This document shows, one piece after another, positions 45,417 through 55,573 of a stretch of 64,000 nucleotides of DNA. The notes below the pieces were generated by a model. That model did not search any database and was not told where the DNA came from. It saw only the letters and a list, made by a program, of their open reading frames with translations. This stretch comes from Apium graveolens (taxonomy: Eukaryota > Streptophyta > Magnoliopsida > Apiales > Apiaceae). The position numbers and the translations under genes are program-made. The stretch lies in contig NC_133657.1 in assembly GCF_009905375.1 (NCBI RefSeq), forward strand, positions 64,978,219 to 65,042,218, given 5' to 3'. Positions within the stretch are counted from its first letter, which is position 1. The number at the start of each line of letters is the position of its first letter.

Positions 45417-46701
45417 TTACCTCTTTTCTTGACGATTAGGTGTTTGCATCACTAGCCATGAGAGCAAGATTCCCAACTTCTTCATCTTCACTGTCAGTAT
45501 CATCCCAGCCTCTTCCCTTTGCCAGGTAAGCCCTTTCAGATTTACTCTTCTGATTAGAATCGTAAGAGTTCTTCCTAACTTGTTTTGGCTTCCTGCATTC
45601 TGTGGCAAAGTGTCCCAACTCATTGCAGTTGAAGCATCGAATGGTGCTTCGATGAACCATCCCTGTTTTATACCCACCACTGCTGGTGTTAGAGGATGAA
45701 GATCCACCTTTCTGGAATCTGTTGTAGTTGGACTTGTACTTGAACTTGGGATTCCTTTTGAATCTGACATTTGAGAATCTCTTGACAATCAGGGCCATTG
45801 ACTCATCCTCCAATTGCTATAGTTCTTCCAAGGAATAAAAATCTTCTCCTGATTGATTTGTAGTGGGAGGATCAAATTCTGCTACTATCACATTTTCTTC
45901 AACCTTGGAAGACTGTACCATTCTTTCCGACGGTTGAGATTGTTGTTGATATTGTGGTTGTTGTTGTTGTTCATCAGCTACTAGAGCAGTAGACGTACTG
46001 ACCACTCTTCCTTTCCCGTAAACTTCCTTCTGCTGAATCTGCTCCAACTCATAAGTCTTTAACACACCATAGAGCCTATCCAAAGAAATCTCACTCAGAT
46101 CTCTTGCTTCTCTTATGGCAGTGATTCTATGTTCGAGATGAGTTGGCAGTGTTAAAAGGAACTTTTTGTTGACCTCCCTGATGGAATAGTATTTACCATT
46201 AATGTTCAGGTTGTTGATCAATGCATTGTACTTCTCAAACACTTCAGTGATTCCTTCTCTAGGATTGGATTTAAAGTATTCATACTCAGAGGTTAGGATT
46301 TCTAACTTGTTCTCCCTAACTTCCTCTGTGCCTTTATTAATAACCTTAATAGTTTCCCAGATATATTTGGAATCTTTACAATTCATCACATGTCTATTCA
46401 TCAAGGGATCAAGGGAATCTACTAAAATTAATTGAAGGCTAGCATCCAGAGAGGCTTCTTCTATTTCAGCAGGAGAGAAATCCTCAGGATCTTTCACATA
46501 AGTTCTAGCTTTGGTGATCACCACATCATTTTCTATTACCTCTGGTTCAATAACCATTGGAATTTTTGGACCCTTCTTTAACACTTGCAGATATTTGGGA
46601 TTAGCAACTTGTAAAAACAATAGCATCTTCTTCTTCCACATAACATAATTTTCTTTATCGAATAGTGGAATTTTAACGGTTCCAACTTTTTGTGTAGTCA
46701 T
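45417..46701 (-). pseudogene. Copia gag (element A)
   Basis: ATG at 46701 (MTTQKVGTVKIPLFDKENYVMW), with the start supported by a leader of about 85 bases after the primer site. It is a UBN2-type gag: YVMWKKKMLLFLQ, DSKYIWETIKVINKG, VFEKYNALINNLNING, LPTHLEHRITAIREARD and LYGVLKTYELEQ. A single TAG stop at 45819-45817 (after YSLEEL) interrupts an otherwise continuous frame. It resumes with the basic KRFSNVRFKRNPKFKYK and one zinc knuckle CFNCNELGHFATEC. The fragment G at 63384-64000 is the same part of a related gag. Confidence 0.9.
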
Positions 46702-46784
46702 TATGAATTTTTTGAGTGAATAAAAAATTCAAGGAGTGAAAGAAACACAAAAGTCTAGGATCTTGTTTTGTACGTTAATCAGAA

Positions 46785-46798
46785 GGCTCTGATACCAA
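46785..46798 (-). other. Primer binding site of element A (tRNA-iMet type)
   Basis: On the minus strand TTGGTATCAGAGCC follows the LTR end CTAACA by one base. It matches the initiator-Met primer site through the first twelve positions. Confidence 0.93.
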
Positions 46799-46799
46799 T

Positions 46800-48105
46800 T
46801 GTTAGGTCCTAATTTATTTGTAGAAGGGGGGTTGAATGCAAACAATACCGTTTAATCAAATAAAATGCGGAATAAAAAGGTGAAACAAAATTCAAGTTAA
46901 ATAAAACTTTTATTAAACTTGAAAGGTGTTACAACAACGGTATCTGTTACAAGGGATTAATCTCAAATCAATTATTACAAATCTAGAATAAATTCGACAT
47001 GAACTTTTTCTATTTTTGCAATGAAAAGATCAAATGTTAAATGCGATTTGAGATTAAGTTCTAGGGATTTTAATCCACTAGATTGTTACACAAGAACAAG
47101 ATAAATAATTCTAGTGGTTTGGATTTAACTTTACAATCTAGAATTTTGATCTTGAATAGAGCAGATGAAAAATGAAATGATTTGCTTTTGTTTCTGCTGT
47201 GTTCTTGACTTGTGTGTTCTGTTTGAATAATTGCATGAATAATGTCTTCTGCTTTCTGTTGTTTAAGTAAACAAAACAATCCAGTTGAATCAGCAAGACT
47301 TTCGGCAAGACAATCAAATGAACTGGCATGACAATCCATTTGAACTGGTAGGACTTTCGGTGAGACTATCCTTTTGAACTAGCAAGACAATCCCAATAGC
47401 TAGCAAGACAATCAGAATGAACTAGCAAGACTTTCGGTATGACTATCAATTGTCATACCGATTGTCATAGTAGTTCAAATCATATTGTCTTACTGAATTA
47501 TTAATAGATTTTAATCTAATAACAATTCTGAAAATCCTTAATATTAATTCTGAATTAATTAATCAATTAATTCAATTAATCAATAAATTAATCTTTGCAG
47601 ATATAATTTATTTTCTTAATTAAATTATTTGACTTAATTAATTAATAGAGAATTAATACTAATCTTGAGCGGCAACTATTCTTCTGAAAATCTTCTGAAA
47701 ATTACTGTCAATTATGAATCAATTCCACCACTTCAATGTTGACACTCGATGTACTGTCTGGTTCATGAGTGACTAACTTCCATGACGTTTCTTCAAGCCT
47801 TGACCTTGATACTCTTGATTTTCTTCAGACTAAATCCTTGTATTTAATTGATACCCTGAAGAGATCTCTGTCACTTGATTAAATCTAAAATCTTAATTTA
47901 TATCACTGAGGCTTGATCAATTTCTTAAGCTTCTTCCAGTGAATTAAGTCTTCAAGTCTATAGATGAATAATGTTTCTTAACCCTTTGACAGATGTTACT
48001 CTGTGAGATCTCTCTGACGATAGATCCACTATTTACTTATTACATTCTTATTTGAGTTGAGTTAAATCCTCGAATAAACAAATAGGCTATGACATATGTC
48101 TTTCA
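46800..48105 (-). mobile_element. 5' LTR of element A (TATA box changed)
   Basis: 1306 bp, same length as the partner LTR. The motif array is at 47282-47478. At the TATA position (47085-47094) the plus strand reads TGTTACACAA where the 3' LTR has TGTTATATAA, so the minus-strand box is TTGTGTAACA. This promoter LTR has therefore lost its TATA-like box. Confidence 0.93.
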
Positions 48106-48957
48106 GTAGGGTAGAAGGAGTTTGTTGTACGGTAATTATTCACTGAATAGGTTCTTGGTATTCAAAGCAGTGAATTCGTATTATCCGGATAGTCGCGATA
48201 TGCTGAGAAGTATCCCTCACCATGTAGAATAAATATGATTAATTAATTAATCATATTTAATAAATTAGAGAATTTATATAAATAATGATAAAATAGTTTT
48301 ATTATTATTTATTTCTACTACCAGCTTAATATTGAACCTACAGGTCACACCATAAAAAGAGAATGATTTAATGGTGGAGGAATTAATTAATAATGGCTGA
48401 TAATTATTTATTTATGAAATAATAATTAATTGGCAAATTTAATAATTGATTAAATTAGATTTAATTGATTATAAATTATTTAAGAAAAGTTCTTAATATT
48501 ATTAATTAAGAATTTAATTTTTTGGAAATTAAATCAAGAGAGAGAATTATTCTAAAGTGTTTAGAAAAAGGATTAATAATTAAAAGGTGTTTTAATTATT
48601 AATGAGAATAATAATGAGTTAATAATAATAATATTTTATGGGAAAATTTCAGCTGAAAATTTTGCCTATAAATATCTATTATAAACCCTATTTTTATTCT
48701 AACCCAACCCAAAAATTTTAGAAAAACCTAATTCTCTCCACCTCCTCCTCCTCCTTAACGTCGTTTTCTTGGTGGATACCGGTGGAGTGTTTCACGTTTG
48801 AGGAGCAGCTGCTAAGGATCTCCGATCGTTGCTTTTGGATCGCTATTAAAGGTTAGTAATCAATTCATATGTTTTAATCACGATTTATATGCTTTTATTT
48901 GGATTTTATATGTGTAAAGTATTTTACCATGCCTCCGCTGCGATTAAAAGTCCAACA
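48106..48957 (+). mobile_element. 5' LTR of element E, truncated
   Basis: It matches 54403-55001 of the 3' LTR from its first base (GTAGGGTAGAAGGAG) and ends AAGTCCAACA before the primer site. The start of the LTR (as at 53610) is absent. A TATAAATA box lies near 48665-48675 (GCCTATAAATATC). Confidence 0.88.
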
Positions 48958-48958
48958 A

Positions 48959-48970
48959 TGGTATCACAGT
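48959..48970 (+). other. Primer binding site of element E (tRNA-iMet type)
   Basis: TGGTATCACAG follows the LTR end CCAACA by one base; element F has TGGTATCAGATC at the same place. Confidence 0.8.
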
Positions 48971-49406
48971 ATAGGTTGTATGCATATAGATCTGTGGTAA
49001 AAATTTCAGAATTTTATGTGCTTGTATGAATTAATTATGATTTTTACAAGTTTTATTATGGATTAATTTTGTCTGATGAGAAATCAATTCTCAGAATAAT
49101 TTTGAATGTTAATCTGGGTTCTACAGTGTTGTAGATCGTCTGGGTATTTTTTTTTTATAATTTTATGATGTATAGATTTCTTATTATGAATTTTTGAAGT
49201 TGTTGCAATTAAATTCGTAATTAAATAATCATATATATATATAAATTGTAAGTATATATATATTGCATCTGCTGCTTGTCTGCTGTTGTCTGTTGAAAGC
49301 AAAGCAAAGGTACAGAGTTGACAGGGACGGCGGCACGGAAATTCGTGCGAGAAAAGACGGCGGCTGTTCTGACAGGCGGAGAAACGCAGAAGAAAGGGTG
49401 TCGCGC

Positions 49407-49545
49407 ATTCCGAGAATGCGTTACACCCTGTGGCGCATTCACGGAATGCATTACACCTTTTAATGGCTTAAAAGGGTTGTAACGCATCACCGGAATGCGT
49501 TACAGGGCTTGTAACGCGTTCCTGTAATGCGTTACAGCCCGACTG
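49407..49545 (+). repeat. GGAATGCGTTACA array in leader of element E
   Basis: Five to six units of the kind CATTCCGAGAATGCGTTACA, GGAATGCATTACA, GGAATGCGTTACA and TGTAATGCGTTACA, partly as inverted copies (TGTAACGCATCACCGGAATGCG). In element F the same leader position holds a CACGCGC array instead. Confidence 0.75.
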
Positions 49546-50043
49546 TCCATATTAATTTGATTTTTTGGGAGTTTCGTAACTCCGTTTTGGGCGTGCAATA
49601 TATCGTTGGATTCGTTTTTCCGAGACGGATCTAATGGAGTGATCAAATTTTATTTTATATAAAAGGTTTGAACTGTTTATATTTCCGAAAGTGTTTTAAA
49701 GCTATTTTTGACTGTTTTAACTGCTTTTAAATGCTTCATGTGATACATAGAGATGTATAATGCTTAGACCAATATGCTAGATGATGTAACATGCCTACCT
49801 TGACGTTTATTCATGTTTATATATGTGATATATACTTAGTTTATCATGCGATGATAGATTTAGGTGAACTTAAATGAACATAAGGCGTTTGTTAGACAAC
49901 CTAGTATAGTGAAATTGTTTCATAACCTAAATAATAATATTATGAATACAATCATGAGATTCCTGTGTTTATGAAACACGTAATTGAATATGAATTTTCA
50001 ATATGAGAGAAAGGATGATTCTGTCAACAACAGATTTCTATCT

Positions 50044-50783
50044 GTAAGAAAGGGTTATTCAGTGACGCCTCTTGACAATGCTCCACCCGATCTGGGAATC
50101 ATCTGATTATTGATTATTGATTTGAAATATTTAATTTAAAAGGAAGAATCTCTTTATAATATGATTATGATTGTAACATAATATAATCCCTCTAAAATTA
50201 AATAATATCAAGTAGTAATTGGCCAATGATACAACGGGCTTGTGTCGGTCATAGCCTTCCAACATGATAGAAAGTAGTTCTTATTTTTAAATCATTGTCG
50301 GTTCGTGCTACAGCCGAGGGCTTTGATTTCGAAATAAGAAATACTTGTCTATTACATAGAGATGTGTACATTGAATTAGAATCTAAAGGTCGGTACGTGC
50401 CACAGCCGTGGGCCTTTGGGGACTGATTCAATTGTACGGAATGTTGGGTTAAACTTGACTTAGAATATTGAGTTTGTCGTGCCACAGCCGTGACTCAATT
50501 ATTCAAGAGGCTAAAGTTTGATTAGGGAATAACATAAGATGTAATTGACAAGAGTTGTTTGCCTATTGAACATTACATGGCGGTTCGTGCTACAGCCGGG
50601 GTTGTGTAATGGAATGTAGGATCCCTATTCCCACTAGCATTATGAATGCTTAATTTTTCACGTAGGGGGTTGAATAAATTAGATAAACTAGTGGGAGCCA
50701 CTTATGAATAAAGACCCGATTCATAGTGTTTTTAAATGAAATTGAATATTTGCTAAGTGTTGTTATGTGTTTATCATTTACAG
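50044..50783 (+). other. Candidate leader intron of element E
   Basis: The donor is GTAAG at 50044-50048 in the context TATCTGTAAGAAAGGG. The acceptor is TATCATTTACAG ending at 50783. Length is 740 nt, the same as in element F (24140 to 23401), and both sites are conserved. The gag ATG lies 17 bases beyond the acceptor (50800). Splicing is inferred from these signals only. Confidence 0.45.
50278..50611 (+). ncRNA. Four-hairpin leader RNA structure, element E copy
   Basis: The loop motif CGTGCYACAGCCG occurs at 50304-50316, 50396-50408, 50478-50490 and 50586-50598. H1: TTCTTATTT/AAATAAGAA (50278-50286, 50332-50340) and AAATCA/TGATTT (50289-50294, 50324-50329). H2: AAAGG/CCTTT (50385-50389, 50413-50417) within GTACATTGAAT/ATTCAATTGTAC (50366-50376, 50426-50437). 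H3: ATTGAGT/ACTCAAT (50467-50473, 50493-50499). H4: CATTACA/TGTAATG (50571-50577, 50605-50611). H4 is CATCACA/TGTGATG in F, so a T-A pair has become C-G. The loops are alike and the stems unlike, which argues for structure over simple duplication. Role unknown; packaging or translation control are possibilities. Confidence 0.72.
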
Positions 50784-50799
50784 ATTTACAATATACATT

Positions 50800-51632
50800 A
50801 TGTCTTTTGCACTATCACTCAGGAGCATACTGGATGCTCACAAGTTGACTGGTCCTAATTATGCTGACTGGCTTCGAAACTTAAGAATTGTTCTCAGGAT
50901 TGAGAAGCTGGAATACGTGATTGACTCACCTAAGCCTACTGAACCTGCTAGTGATGCACATAATGATGAACATGTTGTGTATCGTAAGTGGGTAGATGAT
51001 GCAAATGTTGCTCAATGCATCATGCTAGCTTCCATGAACATTGAGCTACAGAAGCAACATGAGCATATGGATGCTCACACTATCCTCATGCATCTACAAG
51101 AGTTGTATGATGTGGCAGGGAGGACAGCTCGATATGAGATATTGAAGGAGCTGTTCGGTTGTAGGATGTCTGAGGGATCATCTGTGAATGACCATGTACT
51201 TAAGATGATCAATTTGATTGAACGTCTTGGACAACTTGGTTTTGCCATGGATGGGGAGCTGAGCCAAGAACTGTGGTCTTGCAATTGCTTCCGAGTTCGT
51301 TCTCCGCAGTTTGTTGTGAACTTTCACATGAATAAGTTGGATGTCAGCCTGCCTGAACTCCACAACATGTGAAGACTGCGGAATCGAATTTCCCCCCTAA
51401 GAAGAGTTCTGTTCTTCTAATTGGTGAAGGGTCCAATCCTAAGAAAAGGAAGAGGAAACCTTCCAAGAAGAAGAAAGTAGGTGAGAAAACGCCGGTTCCA
51501 CCAAAAGCTGAAGACCCCAAGAGCAAAGTTGTTTACTTTCACTATAACAAGGTGGGGCACTGGAAGAGGAACTGCAAGGTATACCTTGCAGAATTGAAGA
51601 AGAAGAAGGGTAGTGAGACTACCGGCTTCTGA
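50800..51632 (+). pseudogene. Copia gag (element E)
   Basis: ATG at 50800 (MSFALSLRSILDAHKLTGPNY), the same start as in F. Core segments: WLRNLRIVLRIEKLE, YRKWVDDANVAQCIML, ELYDVAGRTARYEILKELFG and EGSSVNDHVLKMINLIERLGQLGF. A frame disturbance near 51275 (after ELSQEL) and another near 51372 shift the tail. The next frame has the Lys-rich PKKRKRKPSKKKKVG and the knuckle YFHYNKVGHWKRNC, in which both first Cys positions are now Tyr. It lacks F's extra T near the LQEL site. Confidence 0.88.
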
Positions 51633-53056
51633 TTCAGGTATGTTCATGATAGAAGTGAATATGTCATTAAAATCAAATTTCTACTTGGGTATTAGATACC
51701 GCTTGTGGTTCTCATATCTGCAATTTGTTACAGGGACTAAGGAGAAGTAGGACTCTTGAGGAAGAGGAGGTGATTCTACTGATGGGAAATGGAGCAAGAG
51801 TTGCTGCTAAAGATGTAGAATCATTTCATTACATATGCCTACGGGCAAGACTATTGTTTTAAATAATTTTATTTTGTTCCCTCGATTGTGAGGAATATTA
51901 TTTCTATTCCCATGTTAGACTTGGCTGGATTTTCATTTATTATTGAGAATAATGAATTGTTCTATTCTTAGAGATAATATTCTTTATGGACGTGGTACTT
52001 TAAATAATGGTCTGTATAAATATGACATAATTTACTTCAGATTGAACAAACTAATAAAAGAAAAGGGATGATGAAAATCTCACTTCATTGTGGCACTGCA
52101 GTCTCCATTTAGTAGACATGGAGAGAGGGCTGCAAATTTGCTAGGAATGGTACACACAGATGTAGTGGACCAATGTCTACGCAAGCCATGGGTGGGATTT
52201 TCATACTTGCATTACTTTCATGGATAATAGATCTAGATTCGGATATTGTGTTGATGAAACACAGTCTGAAGCCGTTGAAAAGTTCAAAGAGTATAAGTAT
52301 GAAGTGGAGAAACAAACCAAACATAGTATTATAATTCTTCGATTAGATCGAGGTGGTGAATACTTGAATGGAGAGTTTCTGGATTATCTCAAAGTAAATG
52401 GTATAGTCTCCCAGTGGACGCCTCCAGATTGGTATCTGAAAGGAGAAATCGAACTTTGTTAGACATAGTTCGGTCCATGATGAGCTATGCAAATCTTCCA
52501 GTATTCCTATGGGGTTATGCATTGGAAACCTCAGCATATTTACTGAATAAGGTGCCTTCCAAATCTGTTCCTCAAACTCCGTATGAGATATGGAAAGAAA
52601 GGAAACCGAGTCTTAAACACGTTAAGATTTGGGGATGTCCAGCTTATGTCAAGTAAGTTGACCCAGATAAGCTGGAATATCGATCCGTAAAATGTAGTTT
52701 TGTGGGATATCCTAAAGAGACTTTAGGGTATTACTTTTACACCGATCATCGGGTGTTTGTCTCCAGACATGCTACCTTCTTGGAAAAGGAGTTTATCCTT
52801 GAAGGAAACAGTGGGAGCAAAATTGAACTTGATGAAGTTCAAGAAGCACAAACTACTACGGATCAAGTGGAAACACCTGTTCTGACTGAACAACCTTCTG
52901 TGGAACAGCCCATTCGTAGGTCAGGGAGAGTGTCTCGCCAACCTGAGAGGTAATATGGCCTTGTCATTGAGAATGACAATGAGTTGTCGATCATTGATGA
53001 TGACGACCCTGTGACCTATAATGAGGCTATGAGTAGTGTTGACTCAGAGAAATGGC
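51633..53056 (+). pseudogene. Copia protease remnant and integrase with lost zinc finger (element E)
   Basis: The protease shows VLDTACGSHICNLLQGL (near 51690), with the same Ala as in F. Several shifts follow. At 52085 LWHC is joined directly to the HGERA segment, so most of the integrase HHCC finger is deleted relative to F. The core is in pieces: the first Asp region is altered, a [18 protein letters not shown] segment covers the second Asp, and a deletion at 52425 removes part of the region before [10 protein letters not shown] (catalytic Glu). [36 protein letters not shown] and RRSGRVSRQPER follow. A stop occurs near 52653. Confidence 0.85.
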
Positions 53057-53596
53057 ATAGTGCCATGAAATCCGGAATGAAATCTATGTATACGGGATAA
53101 AAAGAATGATTAGAGCAGATGGCCAGGTGGAGACCTTTAAGGCCAGGCTTTGGGAAAAGGATTCAAACAAAGGCAATGGATTGACTTTGATGAAACCTTT
53201 TACCTGTAGCCCTGTTAAAATCAGTTCGGATTTTGCTTGCGATTGCTGCTTACTGACTATGAGATCTGGCAATAGCCAGATGGTTTTCTTTCCAAGAGAA
53301 ATGAAAACCTAGTGTGTAAGCTACTGCGAACCATATGTGGTTTAAAGCAAGCTTCTCGTAGATGGAACATCCGTTTTGATGAGACAATCAAAGAGTTTGG
53401 TTTTATAAAAAACGTAGATGAACCATGTGTCTACAAAAGGGTTATGGGAGCGCGATAACATTTCTTGTGTTGTATTGAAATAGAGTTGACACACATAACA
53501 ACATAGCAGACCCACTCACAAAGCTACTTTATGAAAGTCACTTTGATCGTCATAAAGACAAGATGGGTATTAGATACCAGAGTGATTGGCTTTAGT
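53057..53596 (+). pseudogene. Copia reverse transcriptase cut at YVDD, fused to RNase H tail (element E)
   Basis: Damaged reverse transcriptase start (DGQVETFKARL, then IDFDETF-like residues in another frame), YGLKQASRRWNIRFDETIKEFGF in frame pieces, and ITFLVLY at about 53455-53478. Directly after it comes the RNase H tail with VDTHNNIADPLTKLL and KMGIRYQSDWL. The junction is at the same place as in F; E has lost a further ~19 bases beside it. YVDD and RNase H catalytic residues are absent. Confidence 0.85.
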
Positions 53597-53609
53597 ACAA
53601 GTGGGAGAT
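53597..53609 (+). other. Polypurine tract of element E
   Basis: ACAAGTGGGAGAT precedes the LTR start TGAAAGG; identical in element F. Confidence 0.88.
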
Positions 53610-55001
53610 TGAAAGGAATATGTCCTAAGTCCAATCATGTAAGGATTTAGGAATAACTTTTATGTAATCTGTTTTGATTTCATTGATATTAATAAAAGAC
53701 TTGTTTGTTTTTATTACGGGCTCTATCTATTTAAGTGTTTAAATAAGATATACCATAGTTTAGAGTAAAGCTTTTATGGATTATGATGAGATCATAATAG
53801 TGAGACCTAAAAGATGATAACTCTAAACTTAAATAGTTCCTGGTCATAGGATTACTAACTGGTAATTAATAATCCGCAAAGATCGGTACATACTATGCTT
53901 GCTTCATTATGAAGGATGTCTGTTCTCATAGACATTTGTGTGGTGACACTATAGCTAGTATGTAGGTGCTTATTATAGAATAAGTTCACTGAACATGACT
54001 CGCACAGCTGAACAACTGATGGAGTTCACTCACGTGTCAGCAGTTGTTCACATAGTGATAGTTGTACAAGTATCCTTAGACTTGAGGTCATCATCTTGTG
54101 TACACTGAACTATGCTTTGGTTTAGTTCTTAGTCTCCAGGGACAATTATTAGGGCTCTACTGGGTATAGGAATTTGTACACGAAGATAGTGTATGATCAA
54201 TAAAGGATCTACCCCTTCCAGTGAAGGAAGCGAATGTTCAAGGCTGATCCACTTATGCTAGTTCAGGAATCTCTGGCCAGAGTGAATGAAATTAGAAAGG
54301 AGTTTCTAATTTGCATAGAACTAAGCATAGTAAATGGTAAGCAAGTGATTAAATTAGATAGGCTTGACACGAGATCCATGCCTTGTATTTAATCAGGACA
54401 TTGTAGGGTAGAAGGAGTTTATTGTACGGTAACTATTCACTGAATAGGTTCTTGGTATTCTAAGCAGTGAATTCGTATTATCCGGATAGTCGCGATATGC
54501 TGAGAAGTATCCCTCACGATGTAGAATAAATATGATTAATTAATTAATCATATTTAATAAATTAGAGAATTTATATAAATAATGATAAAATAGTTTTAAT
54601 TATTTATTTCTACTACCGGCTTAATATTGAACCTACAGGGTCACACCATAAAAATAATTAATAATGGTGATAATTATTTATTTATGAAATAAATAATTAA
54701 TTGGCAAATTTAATAATTGATTAAATGAGATTTAATTGATTATAAATTAATTAAGAAAAGTTCTTAATATTATTAATTAAGAATTTAATTTTTGGAAATT
54801 AAATCAAGAGAGAGAATTATTTCTAAAGTGTTTAGAAAAAGGATTAATAATTAAAAGGTGTTTTAATTATTAATGAGAATAATAAATGGGTTAATAATAA
54901 TAATATTTATGGGAAAATTTCAGCTGAAAATTTTGCCTATAAATATACTATTATAAACCCTATTTTATTCTAACCCAACCCAAAAATTTTAGAAAAAACC
55001 T
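53610..55001 (+). mobile_element. 3' LTR of element E, cut by the assembly gap
   Basis: It starts TGAAAGGAATATGTCC after the polypurine tract, is homologous to the LTRs of F throughout, and matches 48106-48720 from 54403 on. It ends at the N run in the leader part (AGAAAAAACCT). Confidence 0.9.
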
Positions 55002-55101
55002 NNNNNNNNNNNNNNNNNNNNNNNNNNNNNNNNNNNNNNNNNNNNNNNNNNNNNNNNNNNNNNNNNNNNNNNNNNNNNNNNNNNNNNNNNNNNNNNNNNN
55101 N
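55002..55101. other. Assembly gap of exactly 100 N
   Basis: One hundred N, a customary placeholder for a gap of unknown size. The 3' end of element E's LTR and the 5' LTR, gag, protease and integrase of element B must lie in it or be absent. Confidence 0.98.
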
Positions 55102-55102
55102 T

Positions 55103-55573
55103 CAAGAAATAGTGTCTAAGGATAATGCAGACAAATCTACCACAAATGAAGCACAAAACTCAACATCCGTCGAGTTACATAATGCTTCATCCGTCGGAAG
55201 GTAATCAGTATTATCCGTCGGAAGACAACCTGCCTCATCCGTCGGTACTCAAAATTCACCATCTGTCGGGTTATCAAAAGGAGCAGGAAGTCAAGGCAGA
55301 TCACCCATAGAAAGTACCCATATCTCAAATCAAAGATCCACAAACTCAGGGGGAGTTTCTAGCAATCAAAACTCAATCACACATCAAGACAACATTGAGG
55401 TCTCTTCATCTAGGGCTAATCTACCTCAACCAAGGAAATGGACAAAAGATCACCCCTTTGAACTGATTATTGGTGATGTTTCTTCCAGAGTTCAAACCAG
55501 GAGAGCAACTCAAGAAGAATGTCTATACAGTAGCTTTCTGTCAAAGGAAGAACCAAAGAAGGTAGAAGAAGCC
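55103..55573 (+). pseudogene. Integrase-RT linker of element B with SSVG-coding repeats
   Basis: The frame that leads into reverse transcriptase is open here except for a TAA near 55201. It is Ser/Asn-rich linker and contains five copies of TCATCCGTCGG or close variants (55164-55270), each read in frame as (S)SVG or SVE. It ends with the conserved [36 protein letters not shown] and DPNW. The integrase catalytic part lies beyond the gap. Confidence 0.75.

Larger units (their letters stand above)
34937..48105 (-). mobile_element. SIRE-like Copia element A, nearly complete
   Basis: The two LTRs of 1306 bp each (34937-36242, 46800-48105) begin TGTTAGGTCC and end CTTTCA on the plus strand. On the minus strand the order is Met primer site, gag, protease, integrase, reverse transcriptase with RNase H, a 1.25-kb spacer, ORF3 of about 1137 codons, and polypurine tract. 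Total is 13.2 kb. The LTRs differ at roughly twenty positions by eye, so it is fairly young. Flanks are AATAT (34932-34936) and GTAGG (48106-48110): no target duplication. The coding frames have only a few stops. Confidence 0.95.
48106..55001 (+). mobile_element. Copia element E, same family as F, 5'-truncated and internally deleted
   Basis: Layout: truncated 5' LTR (48106-48957), Met primer site, 1.8-kb leader, gag, protease, damaged integrase, reverse transcriptase cut at YVDD, polypurine tract, 3' LTR (53610 to at least 55001). The internal sequence is clearly homologous to F but on the plus strand and more decayed. The first ~800 bases of the 5' LTR are missing where element A abuts. The 3' LTR runs into the N gap. 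Confidence 0.92.

Noticed and set aside
50301..50600. Regularly spaced short repeats taken at first for a CRISPR-like array
   Set aside because: Plant nuclear context, only four units, unequal spacing, and each unit has its own stem; the repeats fit hairpin loops.
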